In this document: in pieces, positions 1 to 13,855 of the stretch
Position numbering within the stretch: position 1 is the stretch's first letter
Layout: every line of letters begins with the position of its first letter
Source of the DNA: Polytrichum commune
Taxonomy: Eukaryota; Streptophyta; Polytrichopsida; Polytrichales; Polytrichaceae
DNA length: 64,000 nucleotides
Direction: 5' to 3'
Assembly (NCBI GenBank): GCA_950295325.1
Contig: OX485804.1
Location: 22,134,001 to 22,198,000 of the forward strand
Program-made: the position numbers and the translations under genes
Notes under the pieces: model-generated
Seen by the model: only the letters and a program-made list of their open reading frames with translations
Databases searched by the model: none
What the model was told of the DNA's origin: nothing

Positions 1-1082
1 GTTCGAGGAACAATTATATATGAGCACATTAAATAGTCCTATCATAGAGAAGTTTCATAGAGCTCACGTCAATTCCCAACCCTGGCCAAATCTTTAGTTT
101 AAATTTACCATGAATCGAATTGATTGGACAACACTATTCAATTGCTATCAACCATTCTATTATAATAATATATGTGTATTGGTTCACCCAAGTTTTTCAT
201 ATTGAATATGCCAGTGCAATGAACTGTTATGAGAATAAACATACCATAATTCCAAATAGAATATGGCTTATTCTCAACCCCACCCAACATACAAGCACAT
301 ATGAATAATGTTATGTGTTTATCTAGGAAACTGAGGTGGGGTTTTTTTTGAGCTACTTTTAATGTAAGGTGACTAGTTTATTCGATAATAAAAAAAATTG
401 GCGGTGGAAGTCCCAAGGAAGTGTGAAGAGAAGACCCCGGATCTACCCCCAATGTTGATTCATGTACCTCGACTACACAATTAATAGAGTGACCCCCATG
501 TTAATTATTTCCATGCTAATTTTGCAACCACAATAAATAATATGATTAGTTAATGTTACTTGCCATCAAATATCTCAATGTGATGAGAGTTGCATTCCAT
601 ATAGCTTAAGTAAGTAAATAAATAAATAAGTAAGCAACGTCAGGCAATCCGACATGAATTTGAGCCCGTTGGCCCTACCCTGCTCAAGAATCCTCTTGGT
701 GCAGGGCAAGGAACAAGGAGTGCCAGCAGTTAGTTACAAGCTAGCCGTTTGATTTTTGAGAATTTCTAAATGAAATAGAAGTGTTTAGGAAGGGGTTCCG
801 AAAGAAAAATCAAGGTTTTCGGAAATGGGCCGATTAGGGAAAAAAATGTTGGAATTTAGGCAAGTTGCCCCGAAGTATCCACGGCAAATTACCAATTGAA
901 AGGCATTTTTCACAGTGGGCAGCCGACCATACATATATTTTTTAGGAAATATTTTTAATACTACGCATAATTGGAGTCACCGCCCACATGGAAGCTTCAA
1001 ACTCCCTCTTCTTGTAGACCAAGCAACATTTAAGCATTAATTTCTAGCCTTTAAACTTCAGTGCACTACGCAATGGGGGGAT
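1..1082. other. Intergenic, no gene recognised
   Basis: AT-rich DNA without a convincing coding region. Short open frames here lack recognisable motifs and splice sites. Nothing else seen. Confidence 0.6.
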
Positions 1083-1496
1083 AAGACTTTCAAGGATTTG
1101 TGGGGCATGATAACTTGGAATCATGCTTTGTAAGAATGGTACCCCAACCTCTGTAGTCTTGCATAATTAGCTCATGTGCAATGTGTTTCTATAGTGAGGT
1201 GTGAGCGTGCTTTTAGTGTGCAGAATTTGATCAAGATTGAAGTTAGAAATAGGTTGGGCAGTGAGAATCTCGTGGTAATGTTGCAAATTGCCTTGGAAGG
1301 GCCAGATGAGGGGGTAGATGACATTATTTGTCCTAGTGACGTTGTCCCACTTTGGAAGAATGATAGTAAATACGGTATTTTGTATGTTAATCCCTCTTCT
1401 TATTTGAATTATCTTAATACACCGAGTGTGAGTGATGTGTCTTGTTTGTTTGTTGGGGCAGTTGATACTAACGGCAATGGTACACAAATTTCGTGA
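1083..1496 (+). pseudogene. hAT transposase C-terminal (dimerisation domain) remnant
   Basis: One reading frame, interrupted by TAA at 1131 and 1164, encodes the hallmark hAT C-terminal dimerisation region. It runs FKDLWGMITWNHAL, then WYPNL, then CERAFSVQNLIK followed by RNRLG and ALEGPD. The CERxFS...K...RNRL pattern is characteristic of hAT/ZBED-type transposases, where this segment mediates dimerisation. The upstream catalytic part is not recognisable, so this is a fragment. It cannot act alone. hAT-type MITEs occur further along the window, but no direct link between them and this copy can be shown. Confidence 0.75.
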
Positions 1497-4400
1497 CTTT
1501 CAATACTAACCAACCTCCGGAAAATACTTGGACCCTTCGTGGATCTTGTATGTTCTGAAGGCTACATCCTTGGCCCTAAGATGGTAGGGGCTTTGCTAGG
1601 TTCAACTCCTGCTAAGGATACTATCTAGACAAAAATAAAAATAAAGAGTGAATGCCAACATTTTTTTGACTATGAACACTTGTGAAAAAGGAAAAGGGAA
1701 TGAATGACAATGAAACTTAAAGGAAAAAAATGGGGAGGGAATAAACATCCACCACAAAAATACAAAACCAACCCCATTTTAGGCATTTAGGAAACTAGAT
1801 AAATAAAGGAAAAAATTGTTTGCTAATTTCCTAATTACATCAGGAAATGGGGGATATCAACCGATAAAATTTGCGCCACCTCCTAGAACCTAGAAAATTA
1901 TATGTTTTCTCTACATGAGTCCTTTGACTCTGGTGAAGGGTGGGGTTTACTATCTACCTTGCGGTGGGTAGGCTCTTGGCTTCCTACCTATCTATCTAGT
2001 ATTTTTCCGTCAAGTAGAGAGAAGGTTTCACAGCAAAAATTGAACCGCCAACAACTTCATTTGAAAATGGATACTTCTCCACTATCACCCAGTAATGTAG
2101 GGTCATCTCGGACCCCATGTAGCTTATGTGTCATCCTTGCCACATCATCACCAAAATGCAGTTGTTGCTACCCGCGTGTCCGTAAGCCATTTGTGCATCG
2201 AAAGCTTAACACAAATGTGTTTGTTCTTTCGCCGGCCACCATAAAGGGATAACATAGAAAGATATCATTTGTACGTACAACCATTTAACCAACCGGCTTG
2301 CTTGAATGAGTCAAAGAACAAGTAAGCAACCCAAGACATGTCACAAGGTGGCCATGACACGAACCTCCCCCTTGCTCGTCTTTCGGCAACCGTCCAAAGG
2401 TGGCCCACTTTGAAAAGGTAGCATATCAAGACAACGATAACTCAACAAAGCCTTAGAAGTTAGAAGTTTGACTCTTGCATGGACCGAGTTTCCACATTTG
2501 CGTGTGGGTCCAAGTGCAACATTGAACTTCCACTTTCTTCACTATTTTGGTACGAAGTATAAGGTAGGTTTGAGGACATAATGATTGTTATTCAGTTACA
2601 CCTTACAACTCCGTAATATCAACCTCCTTAATGTTACTCCTTCTCTTATATCCCAAAACCTTAGGGAACAGATGTTTTGAGTTTAAATGTCACTCTTTGT
2701 TATCATGTTTCCCTCCCATATATCATAGCTTTTGACATTCAAATTATCACCAAATTTTTTTGAACGTCACGCTTGTATGCATCACGTTGTCTTCATTATC
2801 ATTATTGTATTCCTTACTATCACATGCACTTTGGCTGCCACCACGCTGCCACAAGCATGACACAACGGAGTTTAGAGTGTACTTTTCTTGATCGGACACG
2901 TATATTTGATTGGTGTGTGGTTAGGTGAGGATCAAAGAACAAACATCAAAAAGACACGTGTTTGAAAGAGATTGGACCACATTCTCAAATTTTATTAACT
3001 ACCCCACACTCGATAGTGAACACAATTGGGAGGACCGATGTATGTAGTTAAGAAATCAACAAACATGCACTTATGATAATCGTAACTATGTAAATTAGGG
3101 AGGTCCAATTGTTGTTGATGATTCTTCATCATAGATTCGCAAATGCAACACAAGTTTTGTTGTGTAGGAAGTTGGAGAACATGGAAAAACAAACCAAATA
3201 ACATCCACACACCCTAGAGTCCACTCTTAGTCCCTCCTTGAATGCTCAAGCATTTTTGTGCTTTTTTTCATCTCATAGGTTGAGTAAAAAAATTTAGACT
3301 TCTTGGTTTCCAAAAATATTTCACCTTTCTACAAAGTTATTAGACCACTTAGTAGGCAAATTTCGAGCATTCAATGATAACCTCATAAGATGTAAGTTAT
3401 GGGTGGTTAAGGGGGTTAAAAAGCTATACCTATTTGGCTTGAGAGGCCTTTAAGGGTTAACACGGAGCAATATGTGTTCAGATTGACATGTCAATTTTGT
3501 CATTTGAGTGTGAGGATGGATGTAGACAATTTTGACGGATGACAATAGTGAGCCTACATATATGCTATAGAAATTGAAAACACTAAATTTGGAGGTTAGC
3601 TTGAAGCCCAGTAAAATAAACAAGTCACATAATAGAATCATGATAAATTAGCCAAAATTAACATTCAATAACATTTAGGGCAAACCAAATGTGGACTCGT
3701 TTAGTCATTTGTAAGACTCCTTTGTGATGATGGCATATTCTGCTCGACTCTCACTTTTCTTTACAAAAACGAAGTCTTTATTTTCAAACAATAGTTTTCA
3801 AAACTTCCATCCACCCAATCCAAATAACATAATCAACACCAAAACTGCTATTGATGGTACCACTACGGTATGTGCTTTGTGTATGGATATTACTAAAACG
3901 ACCAACATCAATATGTAAGGTGTTGACTAGGTTCTGGCTTGTCATTCAAGTTGGCCATGTTCATTGATTCTAACATATAGATAATACCTTATTCCTCTTC
4001 ATGTGTGCATTGTAAAACCAAACTTTGACAAGTCATGTGACCACTTGACGCATCTTTATGGTTATTCTAACAAACTATGGGGTTGATTTAACAATTCCCT
4101 TCAAAATCCAAAGTACATAACTTAAATGAGTTATGAAAACTTTAGGTTGTAGACAAACAAGAACATTGTCATTCTTTTTACACGACAATGTCTCAAGTTT
4201 TAAAACAAGTTAACATGTTTCGACCCACTACCATGTGCCTTGATGACACCAAAGTTTTTCTCACATTGTAAATGCTATTCTCATGCTATTGTGGCTAGTT
4301 GCTCCAACTTTGCGACCATTGGATCTTCTCATATTTTGTTAAAGAGAAGAGGTTATTTATCTCAATTCTCCAAAACAGAGTTTGTTTACACATCTAAGTG

Positions 4401-7400
4401 AAATGTCCATAAAGCAAGTTGGTGATAACCAGTTGAATTGCCTTCAATATCAAGGTTGGTATGAAAGTTCCAAGTTCATTAGAATGCACCCTTCGGCATG
4501 ATGTGTAAGTTGTGTAGCCTTGTTGTGGGGACTTTTAACTCCACGTACAATTTTGAGCGTTGGATCAAGTGGGGATATACATCCTCCAATTAATATTTGC
4601 GGATCACATACATTGTCATCTTAAGTTGCATAATCAGAGGTGAAGTGCGAATGTAAGAGTCAAAACAAAGATTTTCTTTCTTTTCAAGTGATCATACGGG
4701 CCCTCCCAATTGTGTTAAGCTTCGAACCTAGGATGGTTTATAACTTCTAAGCATATAGTACATGTCTCTTAGGTGTTCAAGTGAGAGGAGTAACCAAATA
4801 AGGTCCACACATCAGAGTCCTTTGTTACTTGAACTAAATGATGTCAATAATGTTTGTATTTTTTTTTATTCATTTGCTAATTATCACCTCAACCTTGGCA
4901 TTGTCATGGGCTCGACTTCAAGATATGTGGTGTCTTTGTGGTGTTATGTAGGAAAAAGAAGACAATTTCGATGTGTGTATTCACTTTGTCAACCTATGAG
5001 ATTGGGCTACATGTCATGTGTTGGTGAAAGAATATGCAAATCTACCATTGTGGTAGATCTAAAAACGTCCTAGTGATGCATGATAATTTTCATTGATGCA
5101 CAACACTCTACCCAAGTCCTTGAAGTATGAATCACTATGCTTGTGGTGATTCACTCTTTGAAAAACCATGTCCCTTGAGGTATATTAAATTAAACATTAG
5201 ACAAGAGTCAAGGCCCTCAACGAAGTATTTTTCATGTGTGTGCGTTTCATTTTTCTCATTTATGTCATTGTGTCTTTCAAGCCTCTATTTGTTCCATGGA
5301 ACACATAGTCATAATCCCGGAATTTACTAGATTATAATTGAACACAATGTGCCTACACGAGGACAATGGAAGACCCATTGTTAGCATAAGGTAAGAAGGA
5401 AATAACAAAGATGACAGAGATGAAATGAAATGAGTGGAATTTATTCTTAAGTAAAATAAGCTGAAAGGCTTATGGGACTAGAAGTACATCAAGGTGGAGC
5501 CAAAAAAGACCAATTCCTATATTAAAGAAGGGCAATGACCTATGTGAGACAGCGGGTAGTACGAACATGAGGAAGAAGTTGGTGGAGACATATTTTATGA
5601 TGTGGTAATAGAAAGGTGGCACGATTGATTATCAATGAGGTTTGGGATTAGTCGGCCACCCACCACTTCCAAAGACAAGTCTATAAATTGAGATGCCGTA
5701 ATCAACAACATTTTTATGTTGGGATGGTGATAAAGATTGCTTCAAGCATCCTCCACATCCATATCTCAAGAAATCATGGATGCTAATGTAATTGTGGCAG
5801 ACCCAACCATGTCGTCGAAGTGATTGTTGTTTTGTGCCATGTATGAAATCTTTGTTTAATCAAGCATTGAAAAAGTGAGGATGGATTAAACCATCTCAAA
5901 TCCACACGTTTGTCACAACAAATCCATCTAGAATCCCAGGCGAACTCCAGTATAATAACCTTTAGCATCCCTCATAGTACTTTGCATAGCACAAATTTGC
6001 TCACTACGGGTTGGCCTACACTTGAGGTCAAGACCAATCTTTCTTGAGGTTGGTCCCAAGTATTCTTTAGAATAAGAATATAACAAGGGTGAATCCTCCC
6101 ATGTCTAATGGCCTTCATGCCAAAGGACGGAGGCCGTTGCATAAAGCCTCAAAAGGGAAGAGAAGAAGAGAGAGAGAGAGAGTTGTTTAGATTTCCAATC
6201 AATCAAACATACTAGAATGCTTCAAAAAGATTGTATTTAAAAAAATAATTCAAACATGAAATTGATCCCAAGGCCAAGAATTGGCCTTCCAAGAATGGTG
6301 CACTCCTTTGCTTGAGCTCATACCATGTCTGAACATGTCTATTATGAATAGAAATTTTCTATGAAAAAATGAACCTAATATCCACGTGTAATGTGGGTTG
6401 GGACCAATTTCAAAAATTGTATCCATGAGAAGTCTGAATTCTAGCCTTTTGACACAACAAATTGGTCTCAACTCCTAGTCTAAATTGACCCATAGTTATG
6501 TTCTTTCCTTCAAAATGGATGACTCTCCGTGGTCAGTGGGAAGCCGCCCAACTACTTTATTGGACACAATGATCGTTGCACCTAATAATGCATAGGAGGA
6601 GGGGGGGATGGCCTTGCACCTTATTGATTTAAGGACTTCACTTGCCAATTGGATTCTTTTTATTCATGCCACATCAACTTTCTTTACATGTTCCAACCAA
6701 CCATTGGGTGACACGCGATGCCTTTACCTAAGAAGGTTTGTGTTGAAACTAAGAAGGCAGTGAAGCAATTTGGTCTTAAATAAACACTTTTTGCTTTGCA
6801 TCCACTCTTGTCAAATATGAATCACACAGTTAGCGTAAGATGAATAGTTGTATCTATTTTCATTGCAATTTATGAAGCTCTTATAAGTATATTTTTTCAA
6901 TATCAAATTGAAGATCCCTTCTTTCTTTTTTAATAAATGGTCATAAAGGTTCCTCCAATTATGTCGACTATTGACTCCAAAATGGTCAATCAATTCTAAA
7001 TGTGTAATGAAATTTCTTTTAAACATGTGTCTTTCTGGTGTCTGTTGTTGGTTTTACACCTATCCACACATCACTCAAATATAGGTTTATGTTCAAGATA
7101 ACAAACCGGATTTGCCCCGCTTAGCTTATGATATAACCTTGACAAACATCCACCTACCCATCTAATCTATCTACTAGGATGATAAAAGTGTGAGACCGCG
7201 GCACCCCATTATCACATGCCAAATGGCCAAGAACCCTTCAACCACACGAAAGATATTCACTCAATAAAAAAGTCGTCTAAATTCTTGGGTTTTGCAAAAA
7301 AGGTCACACTTGCCACGAATATGTCCCTCCAAGATATTAGTAAGTGATAAATATATTACCTAAAAATGAGGATGGGTCTCGAAGAATGAACAAGTAGCCC

Positions 7401-9422
7401 ATAAATAGTGTGTATTGTGACCCATTGGCCTTGGTAGGTGGACGTTAAGGAGAACAATAACAAAAACAAACAATGCGGGATTGAATATTCAAAGGATTCA
7501 ACTTGAATCTCCACCTAGCATAACAACTTTGATGGCTCATGTGCACTTGGATTTATGAAGCCTTGAACTTAGAGCACCGGACTATGAAAGGAGGAAATCT
7601 CCAAAACTTTTGAAGAGCATTTGGCTAAATTTGGTCAATTGTGAAAATTGGACAACTTGTTATATTGCCATCACTATCATTTGGATGGTACTTGAAACAC
7701 TTTTGAAAACGACTTGTGTTAACTTGTATAGGAAGTGTGACGATTTAATTGGTGTGAGTAGAAATCTTAATGTGGTTTATTAAGAGGCGTTGTAAGTTTA
7801 GTAGATGCTCCTATTCCCGATCAAGACCCCATTGGCAATTTATAGGATATTGGAATTTTAATCAGGCTGGGATTGAATTTCGATCAAGCCACAACCAATA
7901 GTGCCATGACACATGTCATGATTTTGAGTGCTAAAATGAAAAGGAATGATTGGTTATGATTGACTCTAGACATTGGTAATATGTTCGGGCCAACTTTTGG
8001 CTTAAAAAAATCATAGTAATTTCAATTCGAAAAATAAAATCACCAAAAAAAAAAGTTGCAGTGTTCTCGATTTCTATCTTCCTACACGGGAAACATTTGC
8101 ACCGCATTATACTTCTCCAAAAATGGCGCATAATCTATTAAGTGATTGGTTATGGGCACCTCTACTCTAGAGTCCAATTTGAAACTAGCTTGACAATAGG
8201 TAATAATGCAACCTTGAGTGGATCGCATGCTCATCAAACGAAGGTGCTAAGTGTTAAATTCTCCATTCATGGTGACGGGAATAGGTCAACCGATGGGATT
8301 AGGTCATCTTAAAGTATACTAATAAGTATATATCATGCCCATAGACATTTGACTCGGTTGGAGGTTTCATCAAACGTTATCGGTGACAGTTGCCAATTCT
8401 TGACAATTAAGTGAAACCTTTCATTCATTTTCTCGTGTTTCAACTTTCATGGCTTCCAAGTTCCAAGGGACCAATCCTTGAACGAGCCTATTGCGTAAAT
8501 CCACATGGATGCATGATTCATGGACACGATAAACTTGCACACATGTAGTTCCGTTGACAAGTCTTGTGATAGAAGTAACTTAAATAAAAATGTTTATGGT
8601 AAGTAATGTGGGCCACACTAATAACGAGGATCCACATTAAAAGCGTTGGAGGTGATATTGTGGGTGCACACTCTTTACCAATCCACGCTATTTAACATCG
8701 GAGGTTCAAGAAACAAACGATGATGTCTACTTCAAATATTGTTTATTTTTCACAACCAATCTTGTTTATCTTGTAATGTTTTTGGTGCTCTTTCTAATGA
8801 AGACACCAAGATTGCCTCCTAACTCTAAACCATCTGACCACGACGATCATTCAATAATGATGCATGCACATATCTCCAAAAAATCCTTCATATCGACTTT
8901 TGACAATACCTTCCTCAATTTTTAGGCTTAGGAAGTGAGTACATGCTCTTTGGATTTGCACTCTCGATTACTTTCAACGGACACCTTACCCACAACTAGG
9001 TATGAAATGATGAGAACATTCAAGTTGAAGATTCAAGTGTAACTAGAGTCGTTTTCTAGTTATTTTCATGCATGATGGTGCCTATTGTAGGCCATTGTCA
9101 CGATAGGGATGAGAAGGTACATCACATTATACACATGTCCACATTATCTACCATAACCAATATGTACCCTTAAACATGAATCAAATCTCTTGCTATGAAC
9201 ATATTTTTGTTGGATGCATATACAATATTATCGAGTAAACAAATCCACATCCACATTAACCTCCCCCCAACCCCCACCCCACCGACCATCCTAACTTGTT
9301 TTGCAATGTACATGTATTAACAATGCAAATACTCATATGTATTGTCATTTTTTCAACAAATCTTTTGTCCATATCTACTTGTAGAGTAGAGTACTTCCTA
9401 GTCTCACAACAAGCAAGTACTA
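1497..9422. other. Gene-poor region, no feature recognised
   Basis: About 8 kb of AT-rich sequence on which I recognise no gene, RNA or transposon boundary. The open frames are short (under about 120 codons), without motifs, and show no splice-compatible continuation. Probably old, decayed repeat DNA. A short (GA)n run lies near 6,167-6,182. Confidence 0.5.
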
Positions 9423-9794
9423 CACTATATATGATATTTAGTGTCATATGGTATTTTATGTCACTATGGCAACTTTTCGGATGACACTACTTATGAATAA
9501 GTGAACAAACATTGTCATGGATGATGCAGAGTTCATCCATTGGCCCAAACCCTACCTTCTCTTGCCAACAACTTGTGATGAAATGTTGTCATGGATGATT
9601 GACATTTGGATGGGAAATCGCTTGGTAAGTGACAATAATTGCAACACCGTAAATCTATAATGCCCCAAAGTTTTTACACGGAATGACAAATAATGTTGGG
9701 TTAACATTTAGTGTTGGTTGTCCTACACCACGGTTTAAAACGAGTATTGAGCAAGACAATTTAGAAATGGTGACACTAAATATCATATTTAGTG
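9423..9794. mobile_element. TA-flanked MITE, copy 1
   Basis: A 372-bp element with inverted termini beginning CACTA(A/T)ATATGATATTTAG, flanked by TA on both sides (9421-9422 and 9795-9796). A second copy of almost the same length and same internal sequence lies in opposite orientation at 26,000-26,370, which fixes both ends. There is no coding capacity. The termini start with CACTA, but the flanking duplication looks like TA rather than the 3 bp of En/Spm elements, so the superfamily is left open. Confidence 0.8.
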
Positions 9795-9932
9795 TACTTA
9801 GCTTGCTCGTGTCCTTTTGTGTCTATCTTCATGATCACGGTACATTTAGAATATATACATAAATGTTACTTGAAATTGATAAAGGAGATCCCCATGGCAC
9901 CAATTCCAAGACCAATAATTCACAACCCGAGT

Positions 9933-10137
9933 CAGTGTCCGGGGAGATTTTGGGGCATATATAGTTGGTCGAAATCCTAGTGTTCCCAACTCCATCTTTT
10001 GGTTTTTCTTTATTGATTGAGGTATATTCCTTAGATTTCCCTAAAACGATGGCTAAGTTTCCCAAAGTCTTGATGAACTTCAACCGGTTATTTATTTCTC
10101 AAACTCAATCACTAGCGGCTGGTTCTCCCCGTTCATT
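9933..10137. mobile_element. hAT-type MITE, copy A
   Basis: Starts CAGTGTCCGGGGAGA and ends in ...GGTTCTCCCCGTTCATT. The body, which includes a stretch like CTTCAACCGGTTATTT, matches the copies at 10,680-10,891, 14,771-15,456 and 27,277-27,470. The right boundary is blurred by divergence and no clear target duplication is seen. Confidence 0.7.
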
Positions 10138-10679
10138 AATTGACCCAAAGCAAAACTCCCACAATTTTTCTATTGTTTATTGGACATACAAGGGCCACTT
10201 CGCACATGAGACTGAGAGCCCATGACTAGTACACTTCAAGCACTCTCATTGGTGGAAAAGGCGGAGCCGGTCCAAGTTCACTTCTCACTACGCTTGAGGG
10301 ACCAATGTAGTATGCGGATGCAAGATGGATGTAAAGTCTACATGGATTCCTACATGGCATCTCATGGATCATGTTTCATGGTCACTTGGACTATTCTCAA
10401 AAGCCACCTCTTGGAGGTAGCCCTACCACAAAACCAGGAGACCATGGCACTCCGAACGCTCACAACCGTTGGTTTATTCTATTTTATCATGTGTGAGGAC
10501 CCGCATGAATAGAGATTCGTTGAAATAGCATTTGGTTGAGGGCCCGGTCACATATGACTTCACACTGCACTTGAGGATCTGTCACCACACTACATGATTT
10601 TGGAGGTGTCTTGGGACAACCTTTGGACACTTTCTTTTGGGCTCTCACAGTTTCACGGTCACGGCTCTCGGCTCGTGTG

Positions 10680-10891
10680 CAGTGATCGGGGAGATTTTTG
10701 GACATAATCGATTGAGTCCAACTGGCTACATGTTGAAATCCTCCAGTTTTCCTTTATTAAATTGGGGTAAATTCTATAAATTCCTCTAAAATGATCGGTA
10801 ATTTTCCTGCATTCTTGATGAACTTCAACTGGTTATTTCTCAAACTCAACCGGTTCATTTGTAACTAACTGCCGGTTCTCCCCGATCATTG
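10680..10891. mobile_element. hAT-type MITE, copy B (best preserved)
   Basis: A 212-bp element with terminal inverted repeats CAGTGATCGGGGAGA (left) and CAATGATCGGGGAGA (reverse complement of the right end). It is flanked by an exact 8-bp direct repeat, ctcgtgtg (10,672-10,679 and 10,892-10,899). An 8-bp duplication plus a CARTG-type terminus is the standard signature of hAT elements. Non-coding, hence non-autonomous. Confidence 0.85.
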
Positions 10892-11535
10892 CTCGTGTGT
10901 GAAGTGGCCGTAAATGCTTTGATGGCCTAATTATTGTCAACTGCAGCTTTGAATGTTTAGCATTAATACACTTGGGAAAGTGCATTAGAAGGTGATTTAA
11001 TTACTTGCTAATTAACTTAGTGGCTTTCGAGACATCAAAAATTTACTTCACACACTGCTAAGTCTGCAAAGCATACATTCCATAATTGACGAATATTGCC
11101 CACCTTACTTACTTTTGACATTATGCCAATCTATGTGGTTAGGTGGTAATGAATTGGCTCACATTCACATGCTTGCTTTCCAAGCGACCTTTTAGTGCTC
11201 GTGTAGGCCGAGAGAAACCCCTTTGCACGGTTCCCATGGCTATTAAAACCTTTTGGTGTTCAAATTCATTGAGCTGGGGTTTTTAGGGGTTTTTTGAAAA
11301 TAATATTTTGCAATTCATTAGCATAATTTGCTCTTGTGCTAGATGCATGCCTTCCAAGCCATTATTAGTTGGCTACATATACAATGTCCGTACCTATTCT
11401 ACAATGCCATGTACTATGGAACATGTGTCATCATGAGATAGGTTGATTGTTGTGGTTCACACATTGGATGAAGAGTTTAATGAACTTAGGGCTGTTTTAT
11501 GTCATACGTGACTAGTGATCACGAGAAGAATATGA

Positions 11536-11561
11536 ATATATATATATATATATATATATAA
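11536..11561. repeat. (TA)n microsatellite
   Basis: Uninterrupted TA dinucleotide run of roughly 12-13 units. Confidence 0.9.
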
Positions 11562-11726
11562 TGATTTATTGTGGTAATGGTCAGCGGCTTGAAGACCATG
11601 ACCAAGAGAAATCCACATGATATTTTAAAAGCCTTACTCAAGCGTTCACATTGTAAATGCGGATTTAGATGGGGATGTACTAAAAAAAACTATACTAACT
11701 TGATACAACACATGATCATAATCAAT

Positions 11727-11794
<68 letters not shown>
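11727..11794. repeat. Compound (TA)n(TG)n(TC)n microsatellite
   Basis: Three adjoining dinucleotide runs: TA to about 11,748, TG to about 11,767, then TC to about 11,794. Any open frame across it is low-complexity and not a gene. Confidence 0.9.
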
Positions 11795-11797
<3 letters not shown>

Positions 11798-12255
11798 TTA
11801 TTTAGGATCTCTTGCTGCAAAATTTGGATGATCACCAAACATTATCCAATTTGGGACTACTAAGACTTCATGTTAGTTTCTCTACCATTTTTTCGATGCT
11901 CGCATATGGTCGTTTCTATTTAGGCGACCTTGTGTAAAATGAAGCAGAATTGCCACTCATTTCTCAGCCAATGAGATATTCTAGAAAGTGTTGGTCATGG
12001 TCTTTGGTCACTAGTCTAAATTGACCCTTAGCCCAAGGCTTTGCACAATTGAATTTAGTTGTCCTTCAACCTCGAGGTTACGTTTCAAAAGACGTATAAA
12101 CCCATAAAGACCAAATCCAATTTAGTGCTGAGGAGGTCAAATTTACTTTCAACTTCCTTTGAAACATGCATAAGTTGCATAAGTTAATAAGTCATTGCTA
12201 CAAAGATCACACGTCATTGCCAATAATTTGTTATTGCTATAAAATAGATTTGAGG

Positions 12256-12288
12256 TATCCAAATCTATCAACTTGATAGATTTGGATA
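12256..12288. repeat. 33-bp inverted repeat
   Basis: Two perfect 16-bp arms (left arm tatccaaatctatcaa) separated by one base. It could form a cruciform or hairpin. It is not followed by a T run, and no gene adjoins it. Confidence 0.85.
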
Positions 12289-13304
12289 ACTATATAAGCT
12301 ACCTTGTAGTGGCCAAGGACAAGTGGCAATGACTCGTTATCCTTGTAGTGTGCAAAGTAGATGTGAACATCATAATCTTGCGTGGGTTTGTGACAAAAAA
12401 CATTGTGTCAAATATTTCATTAAATTATCACTTCCCATCAGACATTGAGAACATTTGCATACAATCCTATCTCTCCTTCATAACATTCACATACGTGTGC
12501 CCACAATAGTTTCAAATATATCAAAACAATATAATTAACATCAAGAACATCCTTGATGTGGCACAACTATATATTTCAATACAACTTTGGAAGTCTTTAT
12601 TGCATCTTTTAGGGGGAAGTGAGAACCCATACCCGTGGGAGAGAAAACAAGTATGTTGATTACTCCTCAAGATTAGGGTTTGCAACTAGCAATAAGCACC
12701 GTAGTAAAGACCCGCTCCTCATAAGTCGTGGTTGCTTCATCCCATCTTGAGTAACTGGGGGTCTCTAATGCTAATTACGGGGTACGTTTAGCTAAAGGAA
12801 AAATCTTTGTTCACTACAAGGCGTTTCCCAACGTTTTCACTTTCTAATTGCATGGGTGCCACAAATCTTTGCCCAAGTACCCATTTCTCCAACATTTCAA
12901 GTTAATTTCATATATTCAAATTAATAACCCATTAACAAGGGCACTTATATTTTATGTTTCTTCTAGTGTTTGATTTTTGTCTATATATACTGCCATCCCA
13001 AAACATGAATGTTGTATTTAAGTAAATTTGGACATATTTCTAAAGATTGGACTTTTTGGTTGCTTCATTCCTATGAGTAGATCCATCGGAACTCTTCTGA
13101 CATACCTAAACTTTAGGGGAGACATGCGAATCCTTAGTGGTTCCTTGAAGGTTATGCTATTATAATATGATGGGGAAAAACTCTATGTTTTGAAGTAAAA
13201 TCTATATAAATAAATCATGTTGAATAATGCAAATATTTTCAAAACAATTGTTATTATATTATCAAATTCAACTCAATATATTATATCGAAGGATGTTACC
13301 ATCC

Positions 13305-13334
13305 AATCCTATCGTAGGATCCTACGATAGGATT
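13305..13334. repeat. 30-bp perfect palindrome
   Basis: A perfect 30-bp palindrome with half-site aatcctatcgtagga and no spacer. No transposon end or gene could be tied to it. It may be the centre of a decayed foldback element. Confidence 0.9.
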
Positions 13335-13821
13335 CAACATGCTATAATTTTGGACTTGGACTTAGCCCATATTTACTTAAACATGTGTTATGTGTGAACA
13401 ACTTCAAGCATGTGAGTCTACAATCACGTTTTTCTTGAAAGGGTCACCCATGTACGAATTTCGATTTGCAATCAAGAATGAAGGGACATGCTACGCACTA
13501 GACACTTTACCTTTGGTGTCCATCGTTTTAGGCTCACACACCTTAAGTCATGGCCAGTGAAGCAACGTGCCATGGAAATTAGAAGAGTGGACCACAATCA
13601 AGGGAATTCACGGACCGATTTTATTTCAAAATCGTCATAGGTCTCCACGACGTCTTCTTTTATTCCATGAGAGGACGGGCCACAATGACACTCAATACTA
13701 GTAAGGGAGAGATTTCAAATACATACTTTACTCAACATGTACAAATTCACAAGATACCTTACTACCTATCTACCATAGGCCGATAGCAAGTTTGATGGAA
13801 AATAATTCAAAAAAACTAAGC

Positions 13822-13824
<3 letters not shown>

Positions 13825-13852
<28 letters not shown>
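13825..13852. repeat. (TA)n microsatellite
   Basis: Uninterrupted TA run of about 14 units. Confidence 0.9.

Positions 13853-13855
<3 letters not shown>

Noticed and set aside
1902-2252. 116-codon plus-strand open frame
   Set aside because: No recognisable domain, composition like its surroundings, no continuation across plausible splice sites.
1497-9422. LTR retrotransposon remains
   Set aside because: I looked for long direct repeats, primer-binding-site-like sequence and gag/pol motifs (reverse transcriptase, integrase) and saw none that could be supported by eye. A library search could still find decayed pieces.
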